Positions 8,963-16,456 are shown, counted from the first letter of the stretch. The stretch: DNA of 64,000 nucleotides from Candidatus Moranbacteria bacterium GW2011_GWC2_40_12 (GCA_000995965.1 LBYD01000001.1:310001-374000), one strand, 5' to 3'. Notes: generated by a model not told the origin, from the sequence alone. Numbers and translations: made by a program.

Positions 8963-8995
8963 AAAAAGAAAAGGCGGGGATGAAGCTCCCGCCTT
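8963..8995 (-). terminator. Rho-independent terminator of the cysteine-rich gene pair
   Basis: Read on the minus strand, AAGGCGGG pairs with CCCGCCTT over an eight-base stem, followed by TTCTTTTT. It ends the transcript carrying the genes at 9030 and 9298. Confidence 0.85.
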
Positions 8996-9029
8996 GGATT
9001 TCGCATGACTCTTTCACCTCCCGGCCGTT

Positions 9030-9287
9030 TTATGCGCCCAGGAGCTGCGCCCGGGAGCAATAGGTGGTCTGCAGAGCCAGGCAGCCCTTTTCAACGTTGA
9101 GGCTTTTGCAGGCTGACCCCGCGCAGTTTTTGGGATGAAAGTTATACCCCTTGATGAAATTCGCCAAACTGCAGTAACTCGCTTGCCCCGCCGTACAGCC
9201 GACTGCCCAACTAAACAAGTAGCATTTTGAGAAAAGGCAGTTCACGGGAAGAGTATTTTTCGGTATTATCCTTTCATTTCTTCTCAT
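9030..9287 (-). CDS. Small protein of two tandem four-cysteine repeats
   Basis: An 85-residue protein starting at the ATG at 9287, chosen because GGGAGG lies five bases upstream. Eight cysteines fall at 17, 22, 31, 39 and at 55, 60, 69, 77, with the same spacing of 5, 9 and 8 in both halves. Each half follows the pattern N-C-x2-S-x-C-x7-G-C-x7-C-S-x-A, with Y before the last Cys, so the protein is an internal duplication with an offset of 38 residues. No signal peptide is obvious. The cysteines could bind metal or form disulfides; I recognise no family. It follows another small cysteine-rich gene after ten bases, so the two form an operon that ends at the terminator at 8963-8995. Confidence 0.65.
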   Translation of the reverse strand: MRRNERIIPKNTLPVNCLFSKCYLFSWAVGCTAGQASYCSLANFIKGYNFHPKNCAGSACKSLNVEKGCLALQTTYCSRAQLLGA

Positions 9288-9297
9288 ACCATCCTCC

Positions 9298-9480
9298 CTA
9301 ATATTTCGCCCGGCCATCGTGGGCAAGTTCGTCTTTGGGAACACTGTAGCAATTGCATTTTCCCTTACCGACTATTTCCAATACTTTTCCTTCTAGGGCA
9401 ATCTTGCAGAAACCAAGCTGATTCTTATTTCCGCACTTTGCCGTGCATTTGAAAGAAATACTATCTTCTCCCTTGCTCAT
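9298..9480 (-). CDS. 60-residue cysteine-rich protein
   Basis: Cysteines at residues 12, 16, 25, 42 and 44 (CTAKC, FCK, CNC) in a basic, strand-rich sequence suggest a small metal-binding fold. The start at 9480 has AGGAGA about eight bases upstream. It is followed after ten bases by the two-repeat cysteine protein and is preceded by the rplJL terminator at 9514-9535, so it is outside the ribosomal operon unless there is read-through. No family is recognised. Confidence 0.6.
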   Translation of the reverse strand: MSKGEDSISFKCTAKCGNKNQLGFCKIALEGKVLEIVGKGKCNCYSVPKDELAHDGRAKY

Positions 9481-9513
9481 CTGACAGTCTCCTATTGAGG
9501 AATTTTACGAATG

Positions 9514-9535
9514 AAAAAAGAGCTGGATAGCCCTT
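9514..9535 (-). terminator. Terminator of the rplJ-rplL operon
   Basis: On the minus strand, AAGGGCT pairs with AGCTCTT across the loop ATCC and is followed by TTTT. It lies about 70 bases after the rplL stop codon. Confidence 0.7.
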
Positions 9536-9576
9536 CTTTCTTCTATCATATTCTGAAATTTATTTCAAGCCTGTCG

Positions 9577-9601
9577 TTTCCTAATCTCCGAGATTAGGAA
9601 A
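9577..9601. repeat. Inverted repeat just after rplL
   Basis: TTTCCTAATCT and AGATTAGGAAA form a perfect 11-base stem with a three-base loop, five bases after the rplL stop. There is no U-run on the minus strand, so it may protect the 3' end rather than terminate transcription. Confidence 0.6.
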
Positions 9602-9605
9602 TTGA

Positions 9606-10031
9606 TTATTTCAGATTCACAGTCGCGCCCGCTTCTTCGAGCTTCTTTTTCAGTTCATCCGCCTCGGCTTTCGGAGCTTTCTCTTTGATCACCTTTGGAG
9701 CCGCGTCAACCAGGTCTTTGGCGTCTTTCAAACCTTTTCCGGTGATTTCACGAACAACCTTGATCACATTGATCTTGGCATCCCCGGGCGCTACCAGTTC
9801 GATGTCGAATTCACTCTTTTCTTCAGCCGCCGCGCCCGCCTCTCCGCCGGCCGCCGGCATTCCAGCCATCATCATTGGAGCTGCCGCGCTTACCCCGAAT
9901 TTCTCTTCGAGTATTTTCACGAGCTCGGAAAGCTCAAGAACAGACATTTTTTCGATCTGCTCAACAAGAGCTTTGAATTTTTCCGGAACCTCGACTTCTA
10001 TTTTTTCTTCCGTTGTTTTTTCTTCTGACAT
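9606..10031 (-). CDS. rplL: 50S ribosomal protein L7/L12
   Basis: A 141-residue protein with the L7/L12 layout: an N-terminal dimerisation helix region (about 15-50), an Ala/Gly-rich hinge (about 50-70), and a C-terminal factor-binding domain with the segment IKVVREITGKGLKDAKDLV. L7/L12 forms the ribosomal stalk that recruits EF-Tu, EF-G and IF2. An acidic N-terminal extension makes it some 15-20 residues longer than E. coli L12. It follows rplJ after 113 bases, the usual order. Confidence 0.97.
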   Translation of the reverse strand: MSEEKTTEEKIEVEVPEKFKALVEQIEKMSVLELSELVKILEEKFGVSAAAPMMMAGMPAAGGEAGAAAEEKSEFDIELVAPGDAKINVIKVVREITGKGLKDAKDLVDAAPKVIKEKAPKAEADELKKKLEEAGATVNLK

Positions 10032-10078
10032 AATGTTAGGATTATAAATTACAATTTATGAATTATGAGTTAGCCTAT

Positions 10079-10113
10079 CCGCCCAACTCGCTTCGCGACT
10101 CGAAGCGGGCGGG
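10079..10113. repeat. GC-rich palindrome between rplL and rplJ
   Basis: Arms CCGCCC-n4-CGCTTCG and CGAAGCG-GGCGGG face each other over a short loop. It lies in an otherwise AT-rich gap inside a ribosomal operon and looks like one of the inserted palindromes seen elsewhere in the window. Confidence 0.6.
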
Positions 10114-10144
10114 CTCGAAAAAAACTATATTTTCACTGGCCTAA

Positions 10145-10660
10145 TCATTTTGCGTCTCCAATCGCCTTCAAAACTCCCACCAAATTCCTCAAATTTCCCG
10201 CCAGCACATTCACAAATCCGGAAACCGGAGCGTTGATTGTGCCGACAAGCTTCGCAAGCAGCTCCTCACGCGAAGGAAGCGCCGCCAAAGCCGCGACTTC
10301 TTTTTCAGAAATGACTTTTCCTTCCAGAATCCCCTGCAATATTTTGAAATTTTTGTTCTCTTTTGAAAATTTTGCCAGTATTTTCGCCGCCGAAACTTCA
10401 TCTTCTTCACCAATCGCGACGCCAATCTGGCCTTTCATATTCTTCACGTCCACTTCGATTCCAGAATTTTTGAAAGCCAGCTCCAGCAATTTCTTTTTGG
10501 AGATTTTGTAACTTGATCCTGTTTTCCTCAGTTCATCGCGCAATTCTTTCATTTTGCCGACCGTCGTTCCCGCATAATCTGAAAAAACCATGACTTTTCC
10601 GGCTTTCACTTTTTCGGATAATTTTTTCACTAATTCCTCTTTTTGGGGTCGCGTAAGCAT
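10145..10660 (-). CDS. rplJ: 50S ribosomal protein L10
   Basis: A 171-residue protein with the L10 N-terminal rRNA-binding domain (KEELVKKLSEKVKAGKVMVFSDYAGTTV is split as a helix and strand; GSSYKISKKKLLELA follows) and the C-terminal helix (about 140-170) that carries L7/L12 dimers. It is the first gene of the rplJ-rplL operon. A leader RNA with the L10-leader layout and a strong promoter lie upstream, so its own synthesis is probably controlled by free L10 or the L10-L12 complex. Confidence 0.96.
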   Translation of the reverse strand: MLTRPQKEELVKKLSEKVKAGKVMVFSDYAGTTVGKMKELRDELRKTGSSYKISKKKLLELAFKNSGIEVDVKNMKGQIGVAIGEEDEVSAAKILAKFSKENKNFKILQGILEGKVISEKEVAALAALPSREELLAKLVGTINAPVSGFVNVLAGNLRNLVGVLKAIGDAK

Positions 10661-10666
10661 GATATT

Positions 10667-10708
10667 CTTTACGAATTACGAATCAGTTACGAATATACGA
10701 ATTTTTAT
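10667..10708. repeat. TACGAAT-family repeat unit upstream of rplJ
   Basis: One arm of the TTACGAATTACGAAT/ATACGAATTT word family. It sits between the L10 leader terminator and the rplJ start codon. Confidence 0.6.
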
Positions 10709-10710
10709 AA

Positions 10711-10836
10711 AAAATAAAAAGCCCGCTATATCCACAGGCCCAGAAAAAAACAATAAAAACTGTAATTTCCTCGTTGGGACTTAATCCGCTAGCTGGCGGA
10801 GCCCAATTTCTGCGGAAAATGATTATTTAACTGACA
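10711..10836 (-). ncRNA. L10 leader (ribosomal protein autoregulatory RNA) with terminal hairpin
   Basis: Read on the minus strand, TTGGG and CCCAA (10790s and 10803 region) close a stem that encloses the hairpin TCCGC-n6-GCGGA. The conserved-looking stretch AACGAGGAAATTAC follows, then a final hairpin (GCCTG paired with CGGGC, 10721-10739) followed by TTTTTATTTT. This is the layout of the L10 leader that precedes rplJ-rplL in many bacteria, combined with an intrinsic terminator. L10 binding would decide between read-through and termination. Confidence 0.75.
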
Positions 10837-10842
10837 AAATAC

Positions 10843-10870
10843 ATTATATATGGCCCAAATAATATGTCAA
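10843..10870 (-). promoter_or_regulatory. Promoter of the rplJ-rplL operon
   Basis: On the minus strand TTGACA (10865-10870), a 16-base spacer and TATAAT (10843-10848). Both boxes are perfect, as expected for a ribosomal operon. The RNA would start near 10836, at the 5' end of the L10 leader. Confidence 0.9.
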
Positions 10871-10935
10871 GGCCACCCTCCATATTCGATCAGATATTCT
10901 AGTACTTTAGCGAATTAAAATGTATGTTTAATAAA

Positions 10936-11892
10936 TTACTTTAATTTACTCTCAAAAACCCTCGCAATATTTCCATATGTCATTTTTTCAATCAATTCCT
11001 GGCTAACCCCCAAGCTCGGCAAAAAATTTTCCACAAAATCCTTATAAAGGCAAAGGGAGGGATAACCGGACATATACGGCGGGAACATTTTTTCACCCAC
11101 CTGATGCGGCGCGTAATCAGTTTCGATCCAGTCTATTTTCCCGTTCTTCACGCATTCGAGAAGTCCGGCAACGGTCTTTTTATCCCGAAGCGGAGGGTTC
11201 ATTTTGTAGAGAAGTCCATCGGGCCTTTTTTGCATTTTCTGGTCCCAAAGCGCGTGATGAGGCGTAACGCCGCAAGTGACAGAAATTTCCTTCCTGGCCA
11301 GATCAACCAATTCGACTGACTCGGGACAAGTGATGTGGCAGATGTGAAGCGTCCCGAGAAAACCAGCCTTTTTCGCGAGCTCGATCTGATCTTTCACCGA
11401 TTTTATCTCGGCTCTTTTGGGACGGCTTTTCGAGTGCGTCAACGGATTTTTCGGATCCCAAATTTCTCCTTTGATCAGACTTTCTTTCTCGCAGTGGACA
11501 GCTATCACTCCTTTATAGCCGAGATTTGCCAAAGTTTTATACACTTTTTTTTGGTCTTCTTTTTCCAGAACCGTGAGATCGCCGACTGATTTTCCGGCAA
11601 ACATCTTGAGACCGATGACATTTTTCCGGTTTTCATAGCATTTCACCGCTCCTTCAAGCTGTCCGGCATCAGAAGTGACGCCAATCCAGACATAATAATC
11701 ATTGATTCTCTCACTAGGCACGAGCTTCAACCGCTCGTCAATATCCTTTTCCGCAGTTATCGGCGGATCGGTGTTGGGCATATCAAATATTTTTTGCACA
11801 CCCTGCGCGTCAGCTACGGCGAACACGTGCGCGATTGTTTCTTTATATGACTGCTTGCCGTCGCGGCAATGAACATGGGGATCGATTTTCAT
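10936..11892 (-). CDS. Dihydroorotase-like amidohydrolase
   Basis: A 318-residue cyclic amidohydrolase. The metal-site motifs are HVHCR (residues 6-10), DMPNT, GLKMFAG, VHCEKE, HICHI and ETDYAPH (catalytic Asp), and CGVTPHHAL and NPPLRD are also present; together these match class I dihydroorotase (PyrC), the third step of pyrimidine synthesis. The protein is about 100 residues shorter than typical class I enzymes of about 420. No other pyr gene is next to it; CPR genomes often lack the full pathway, so a salvage or other amidohydrolase role cannot be excluded. Confidence 0.82.
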   Translation of the reverse strand: MKIDPHVHCRDGKQSYKETIAHVFAVADAQGVQKIFDMPNTDPPITAEKDIDERLKLVPSERINDYYVWIGVTSDAGQLEGAVKCYENRKNVIGLKMFAGKSVGDLTVLEKEDQKKVYKTLANLGYKGVIAVHCEKESLIKGEIWDPKNPLTHSKSRPKRAEIKSVKDQIELAKKAGFLGTLHICHITCPESVELVDLARKEISVTCGVTPHHALWDQKMQKRPDGLLYKMNPPLRDKKTVAGLLECVKNGKIDWIETDYAPHQVGEKMFPPYMSGYPSLCLYKDFVENFLPSLGVSQELIEKMTYGNIARVFESKLK

Positions 11893-11907
11893 ATATTTGT
11901 AAAAAAA

Positions 11908-13017
11908 TTATAATCCATATTTTATCTTGTTGGCATCATGCTCTTCGATCGTCTTGGAAAAAATTGTTTTTCCTGTTTCCGGGTCTGAAAGAAAATAGGT
12001 ATAATCCGTTTTCGTCGGATAAATGGCCGCTTTTATCGCATTCATTCCCGGGTTATTGATCGGACCGGGCGGAAGGCCTTTGTTCATATAGGTATTATAG
12101 GGCGAGGGAGTCCTTGTGTCCTCATAGGAATACTGTTTTTTTTCTTTTCCAAGGACATAGGCGATAGTCGCGCAGCTTTGAAGCGGCATGCCATATCCTA
12201 TCCGATCCCAGAATATCCCGCTTGCTGTTTTCATATCTTCGGGTGTTTTCACTTCTTTTTCCAAGATGCTCGCCATTGTCACAATTTCAAAAACCGTGCG
12301 GTTTTGTTCTTGTATTTCGTTTCGCATCTGGGGCGTCAATTTCTCGTCAAAATTGAGCAGCATCCGGCTCACGATGTTCGCCTCATTTGTGTCTTTGAAG
12401 AAAATATACGTGTCAGGGAATAAAAATCCTTCGAGATTCATTTTTTCCGGCTTGCTTTTCAGGAATTCATAATCCTTTTTTGCTCCCGCGCCGGATTTCG
12501 CGGCATTCAAAAAATTTTCGCCGTCAAAACCCTTATTCTTGAGAACATCCGCCATATCCTTGAGACTCGTCCCCTCGGGAAAAGTGATTTTCACTTCATT
12601 CGGAACCACTTCGCCCATGCTCAAAACCTGGACAATTTCCGGGATAGTCATCGACCCGCGCAGTTCGTATTTTCCGGCTTGTATTTTTCCCCTACTATTT
12701 GTTTTCCAAATAAAATAGTTGAAATATAAATCTTTTTTTATATATTGTCCGTTTTCCAGATTGTTCGCGATATCTTTCACTCCCTCTCCAGACTTTATTT
12801 CAAAAGTTTGCATGATATTTCCCGTTCCGTGAGAATAGTAGACTTGCCGGTGAAACCAGTATCCGGCGACTGATAAAACAGCCAAAAAAACAAAACCTTT
12901 CCAGAAAAAAGATTTTGGCCGATAATTTTCGTTTTGGGAAGATTCATATCGCACGGACTTAATAATAGCAGATTCATCTCTTACTACGCAATGGCGCAAA
13001 AACCACTTTTCCGGCAC
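11908..13017 (-). CDS. mltG: Endolytic murein transglycosylase MltG (YceG)
   Basis: A 369-residue single-pass membrane protein. The membrane segment is at about residues 38-56. A LysM-like region (about 65-140) is followed by the YceG catalytic domain with LEGFLFPDTY (catalytic Glu), ASILEKEV, GMPLQSCATIAYVLG, SPYNTYMNKGLPPGPINNPG and a C-terminal FSKTIEEHDANK. MltG cuts nascent glycan strands at the outer face of the membrane. The GTG at 13017 is uncertain; a GTG at 12954 just after a TATTAT box is an alternative and keeps the membrane helix. Confidence 0.93.
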   Translation of the reverse strand: MPEKWFLRHCVVRDESAIIKSVRYESSQNENYRPKSFFWKGFVFLAVLSVAGYWFHRQVYYSHGTGNIMQTFEIKSGEGVKDIANNLENGQYIKKDLYFNYFIWKTNSRGKIQAGKYELRGSMTIPEIVQVLSMGEVVPNEVKITFPEGTSLKDMADVLKNKGFDGENFLNAAKSGAGAKKDYEFLKSKPEKMNLEGFLFPDTYIFFKDTNEANIVSRMLLNFDEKLTPQMRNEIQEQNRTVFEIVTMASILEKEVKTPEDMKTASGIFWDRIGYGMPLQSCATIAYVLGKEKKQYSYEDTRTPSPYNTYMNKGLPPGPINNPGMNAIKAAIYPTKTDYTYFLSDPETGKTIFSKTIEEHDANKIKYGL

Positions 13018-13121
13018 GACGGCGCAACTAAAATGAGGATTTCAATATTTTGGCAAAATTTTACCCTCCGCATCCCAATAGGCTGCGGAGGGCTCTCTCC
13101 ATGTTGCTATTCTGACTAATT

Positions 13122-13445
13122 TCACTTCATATTTGGAGGCCTGTTTGTTTTCCAATTCCTTGGAGGAATTGGAGGAATGGGGTTCTTCGGCGTAGTGTTG
13201 CGGTCGCTTTCGCAACACGCGAAGCAGTGATAATCACGCCAAGTTGCTTTTCCCGATAGAATGCGTTCGATTTTCGTCCACGCCAGGGTTGTTTCACATC
13301 CCTCCGTGTCGCATTTCATTGGCGGCAAATCATGCGAAATGTGCTTTTTGGCAGCCTCGGGCGAAGCATAAATCGATTGATCAACTCCGCCAGAGCTCTT
13401 CCGGGCGGGAAGTGAAGTGCTCCATCCTTTATCTTGATTTTGCAT
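13122..13445 (-). CDS. Small cysteine-rich protein, zinc-ribbon-like
   Basis: A 107-residue protein with cysteines at 45, 50, 74, 77 and 78: MKCDTEGCETTLAW followed by DYHCFACCES, which resembles the two knuckles of a zinc ribbon. The tail is rich in Pro and Asn. AGGGAG lies four bases before the ATG at 13445. It follows the 78-residue gene after 11 bases, so the two are co-transcribed. No family recognised. Confidence 0.6.
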   Translation of the reverse strand: MQNQDKGWSTSLPARKSSGGVDQSIYASPEAAKKHISHDLPPMKCDTEGCETTLAWTKIERILSGKATWRDYHCFACCESDRNTTPKNPIPPIPPRNWKTNRPPNMK

Positions 13446-13456
13446 CTATCTCCCTT

Positions 13457-13693
13457 CTAATTGGTGGTTTTCGGAAAAGGATCGCCGAAAGCCGTGCAGC
13501 ATGCCCCCGTGCAGCGAGCTTGCCCCAGCTGAATGGCATTTACTTCTTCTGGCGAAAGTTCTCTTGTTGATCTCCCGCCGCTATGAAGCCTCTTGCCTTC
13601 CCACGTGCCTCCGAAGAAATCAAGTTTCTTGATTTCTTCCAAATCCGTGAGTTCACTTTCTCTTGGGATACTGGCACAACCAGATCCGACCAT
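13457..13693 (-). CDS. 78-residue protein with a C-terminal CTGACC cluster
   Basis: The start at 13693 is fixed by a near-perfect Shine-Dalgarno (AAAGGAGGTGA) eight bases upstream; the in-frame ATG at 13723 has none. Cysteines lie at residues 6, 61, 65 and 66. An acidic helical part (ELTDLEEIKKLDFFGG) precedes a Gly/Arg-rich middle. It is the first gene of a two-gene operon with its own promoter. No known family; a leader-plus-core precursor peptide is conceivable but unsupported, since no processing enzyme is nearby. Confidence 0.6.
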   Translation of the reverse strand: MVGSGCASIPRESELTDLEEIKKLDFFGGTWEGKRLHSGGRSTRELSPEEVNAIQLGQARCTGACCTAFGDPFPKTTN

Positions 13694-13726
13694 GAGATTC
13701 ACCTCCTTTTGATTTGAAATCATAAA

Positions 13727-13754
13727 AGCTTAGCATAAAGAAAAGCTTTGTCAA
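13727..13754 (-). promoter_or_regulatory. Promoter of the 78/107-residue cysteine gene pair
   Basis: Minus-strand TTGACA (13749-13754), a 16-base spacer and TAAGCT (13727-13732) preceded by TGC, an extended -10. Confidence 0.65.
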
Positions 13755-13798
13755 TATCGTTGATATTTTATATCTTCTCTCTTATTTCTTACATCCCT

Positions 13799-14242
13799 TT
13801 ATTCCCCGATTATCTGCAAAGCAATTTGGCGCGGGCGGGCGTTGTCGAGCTCCACGGCGAAAATCCGCTGCCATTGACCCAGTTGAAGATCGCCTTTCAT
13901 TATATTCAAATAACAGCTTGTTGGCAGAAATGCCGCCTTGCAATGAGAATGTCCGTTTTTCGGCTCATTGGGATTCATATTCACCGTCCGGATGTCAAAG
14001 TTGTCGTGCATATATTTCACAGTCCGCGGAGCAATTTTATCCAAAACTTTTCTGAGATCTGATATCATAAGCGGTTCTGCCTCTTGCACCAGAATCGCCA
14101 TCGTTGTGTGAAGGCTCTGGATGTTCACAACACCTCTTTTTATGCCCGCTTTTTTGAGTTTCGTCTTGATTTTGTCGGTTATGTCGATGAAATCCAGCGT
14201 CGTCGCGGTTTTGAGTTTGATGAGATGATTAATAATTTTCAT
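13799..14242 (-). CDS. YjbQ/UPF0047 family protein
   Basis: A 147-residue protein of the YjbQ (secondary thiamine-phosphate synthase-like) family. Signatures are IQSLHTTMAILVQEAEP, NGHSHCKAAFLPTS and LGQWQRIFAVELDNARPR, with conserved His and Cys residues of the active-site cleft. The length is typical (about 140). Members have weak thiamine phosphate synthase activity; the physiological role is unclear. It stands alone between the cysteine-rich pair and the four-helix-bundle gene. Confidence 0.9.
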   Translation of the reverse strand: MKIINHLIKLKTATTLDFIDITDKIKTKLKKAGIKRGVVNIQSLHTTMAILVQEAEPLMISDLRKVLDKIAPRTVKYMHDNFDIRTVNMNPNEPKNGHSHCKAAFLPTSCYLNIMKGDLQLGQWQRIFAVELDNARPRQIALQIIGE

Positions 14243-14297
14243 TTTGATATAAGATATTAAAAATAAGATAGAAGAAATAAATATTAGAAATAATAAA
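14243..14297. repeat. AAGAAAT-family AT-rich repeat
   Basis: Words such as ATAAGATATTAAAAATAAG and GAAATAAATATTAGAAATAA fill the gap between two minus-strand genes; this is the same family as at 4504 and 16372. Confidence 0.5.
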
Positions 14298-14669
14298 TTA
14301 TTTTTTTCCTCTTAACGTTAACAAGCTTGACCCAAATATCTTAGAATACTCATCTAATTCCTTCAGAAACCATTCGACACTTTCGGGTTTCACTCTTTTA
14401 CTGTCCCGCAAAAGCGCAAACCACAATTTACTTTCATTATTCGACTTATAGGAATGATTGAAAAAATTAGTGAAGTCTTTTTTACTACTGGCACATTGCC
14501 CCTCCACAAAATTTGCAATAATACTCGTGCCACTTCTTAATAATTGATCACCAATTCTTTTCGAAACATTGTCATTTGGGAGTTTATCAATAAATTCGAT
14601 AAGTTTCAATGTAAAAATATAAAGCCTCTTTTTAAAATCATTTCTTAATACTTCTTTCTCATCTTTCAT
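14298..14669 (-). CDS. Four-helix-bundle protein (S23 / TIGR02436-like)
   Basis: About 123 residues, all helical, with the family hallmarks LIEFIDKLPNDNVSKRIGDQ, LLRSGTSIIANFVEGQ and the late segment LKELDEYSKIFGSSL. The family was first found in 23S rRNA intervening sequences but is widespread and of unknown function. The start at 14669 is preferred because the nine codons before it belong to the AT-rich repeat. There is no rRNA gene nearby, so this copy is not tied to an rRNA insertion. Confidence 0.85.
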   Translation of the reverse strand: MKDEKEVLRNDFKKRLYIFTLKLIEFIDKLPNDNVSKRIGDQLLRSGTSIIANFVEGQCASSKKDFTNFFNHSYKSNNESKLWFALLRDSKRVKPESVEWFLKELDEYSKIFGSSLLTLRGKK

Positions 14670-14704
14670 TTTTATTTCTTCTTTTTTATATCTCATTTCT
14701 TATT

Positions 14705-16456
14705 TCACCAGCTTCCTCCGCCTCCGCCACCGAATCCACCGCCACCTCCCCCTCCGGAAAAACCGGAACCGCCGCCGGATGCTGAAGATGGCTGGCTGGC
14801 CATGGCCGTCCCGGCTGTATTCGAAAAATCATTTATCAGGCTTGATAAAATTATAGCATTGAAAGCCCGCCCAGACGAATCCTCGTACCAGTCCGGCTGC
14901 TGGTTGTATATTCCTTCAAATTGCTTCGCCCATTCTTTTTCAACCCCAAGAACCATCGCGTAGGGTAGAAATCTTTCGAACATCTGGGGATTTTTCTCGG
15001 GCGCGTTATGAAATTTCAACCGATCCGTTTCCGTGACAGAGAGAAAATCCTTGAATCCCAGAATATTTTCCTTGATCCCGGCGCCTTTTTTGGTCACCGC
15101 CGGCATCAGCCAGCCAAAGATTGCTATGATTATCGTCGAGACAATCCCGCTAAACACTCCCCATCCTCCCTGAAGATTGCCGAAAATCACTGTGAGGAAT
15201 ACTCCGCCGATTATCCCGCCAATAAGCCAACCAGCTCTCGTACTATTCGGATTTGAAACATAATATCCTTTTTCTGTGATGCCCTTATAAAGCTGGTCTT
15301 TTACCGCCGCGAGGGTTTTGAAAAATTTGTTTTTGAGATCCGATAATTTCTTTTCTTTATCCCCATTGAAGATTCCCTTCATCACTTCTTTTTCAAAATC
15401 CCGCGTCGGCTCTTCATCCTTGATTTTAATAAACGTATAATCCTTGCTTTTCGTCCCGAAAAATCCCTTTTCCTCCGTGCGTTTGATTTTCAAGAATTTG
15501 TTGACAGCCAGATCAATGATTGTCGAAGAAACATCCTTGTTGTCCGCCGAACCATCCATCATTGTTCCGATTTCCGCCGGCGCGAGCTTGTCCGGCGGTT
15601 CATATTGCGCGATGATTGTCCCCCGCCCTTTCGGGTCACGGCCCTTTTTGCTCCAAAGGCGATACATAAAGACAAAAACAATGATTGGAAAAAATAGCGT
15701 CCAGTTATCGCGCGCGATATCCATAATTTTTACCCTAGAGCTCAGCTCTAGGGTAATTCCTTTCGGCCAGCCGGCGACAATCGTCATCCCTTCGCCGGGA
15801 TTGATTATTCCCGTTGATTTATATTCTAAAATATTTCCGCTCGCGCTTGCCACGCATTCATTCGTGGTCCCAAAAACTCCTTCAAAGCATTTGTACTGCA
15901 AATTTTCTATGGCGTTTTCTGGAAGAATAATTTTGAGCGCTGCGCTCTCAATGGGGACTGGCCATTTGTCGCCCGTGAAGTTCCAATAAAGCTCATCGTG
16001 ATCTGGGAAAAAATTCACCGCCCGACGAATTACGTAACTAATTACGTAATTCTTCGTCCCGCTGACGTATTTGTCCGCGTCGCCGATTTGAAATTTTATA
16101 TTCTCGCCCTCGTAATCCGTGGTGAAATTATACGGCGCGCCGTTTTCGTCCGTGATTTTCATGTTCGAAACCCGCAAATTATAATTCCCTCCCCGCGCTT
16201 TGTATTTCACCGGAATGAACCGGAAAATTCCGTGCTTCTGCTGGTCGCCAAAGTCATAAGCGATAGTCTCTTTTACATCAATCGTGCTGTCTGAGTTTAT
16301 TCGGATATCGCCGATGAAATTTATGATTTTCTCGGTGCTAGGATAACTTTGTGCAAAAGATGAATTTAAGGAAAATATAAGAAATAAGAAACAAGAAATA
16401 AGAAAAATTGGAAATTTTTTATTTCTTCTATTTATTTTTTCTATTTTATTTCTCAT
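14705..16456 (-). CDS. DUF2207 membrane protein with Gly-rich tail
   Basis: A 583-residue protein: a signal/membrane segment (about residues 17-35), the DUF2207 extracellular domain (about 40-240: INFIGDIRINSDSTIDVKET, HGIFRFIP), a membrane segment near 250-265, a cytoplasmic part, two further membrane segments (about 400-450) and a Gly-rich tail ending in GGGGGSW. This is the usual layout of the family, whose role is unknown. A 24-base palindrome lies in frame at 15731-15755, where it encodes TLELSSRV, the same peptide as in SecA. The first codons overlap the AAGAAAT repeat, so the start is less certain. Confidence 0.87.
   Translation of the reverse strand: MRNKIEKINRRNKKFPIFLISCFLFLIFSLNSSFAQSYPSTEKIINFIGDIRINSDSTIDVKETIAYDFGDQQKHGIFRFIPVKYKARGGNYNLRVSNMKITDENGAPYNFTTDYEGENIKFQIGDADKYVSGTKNYVISYVIRRAVNFFPDHDELYWNFTGDKWPVPIESAALKIILPENAIENLQYKCFEGVFGTTNECVASASGNILEYKSTGIINPGEGMTIVAGWPKGITLELSSRVKIMDIARDNWTLFFPIIVFVFMYRLWSKKGRDPKGRGTIIAQYEPPDKLAPAEIGTMMDGSADNKDVSSTIIDLAVNKFLKIKRTEEKGFFGTKSKDYTFIKIKDEEPTRDFEKEVMKGIFNGDKEKKLSDLKNKFFKTLAAVKDQLYKGITEKGYYVSNPNSTRAGWLIGGIIGGVFLTVIFGNLQGGWGVFSGIVSTIIIAIFGWLMPAVTKKGAGIKENILGFKDFLSVTETDRLKFHNAPEKNPQMFERFLPYAMVLGVEKEWAKQFEGIYNQQPDWYEDSSGRAFNAIILSSLINDFSNTAGTAMASQPSSASGGGSGFSGGGGGGGFGGGGGGSW
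15731..15755. repeat. In-frame palindromic element (copy 1, in the DUF2207 gene)
   Basis: Two 12-base arms, TACCCTAGAGCT and its complement, meet at a single central C. The 23 central bases are identical to 24395-24417 in secA and are read in the same frame, giving TLELSSRV. Confidence 0.9.

Noticed and set aside
13457..13693. RiPP precursor peptide (acidic leader, double Gly, cysteine core)
   Set aside because: The Gly-Gly is followed by a long basic part, and no modification or transport gene is nearby.
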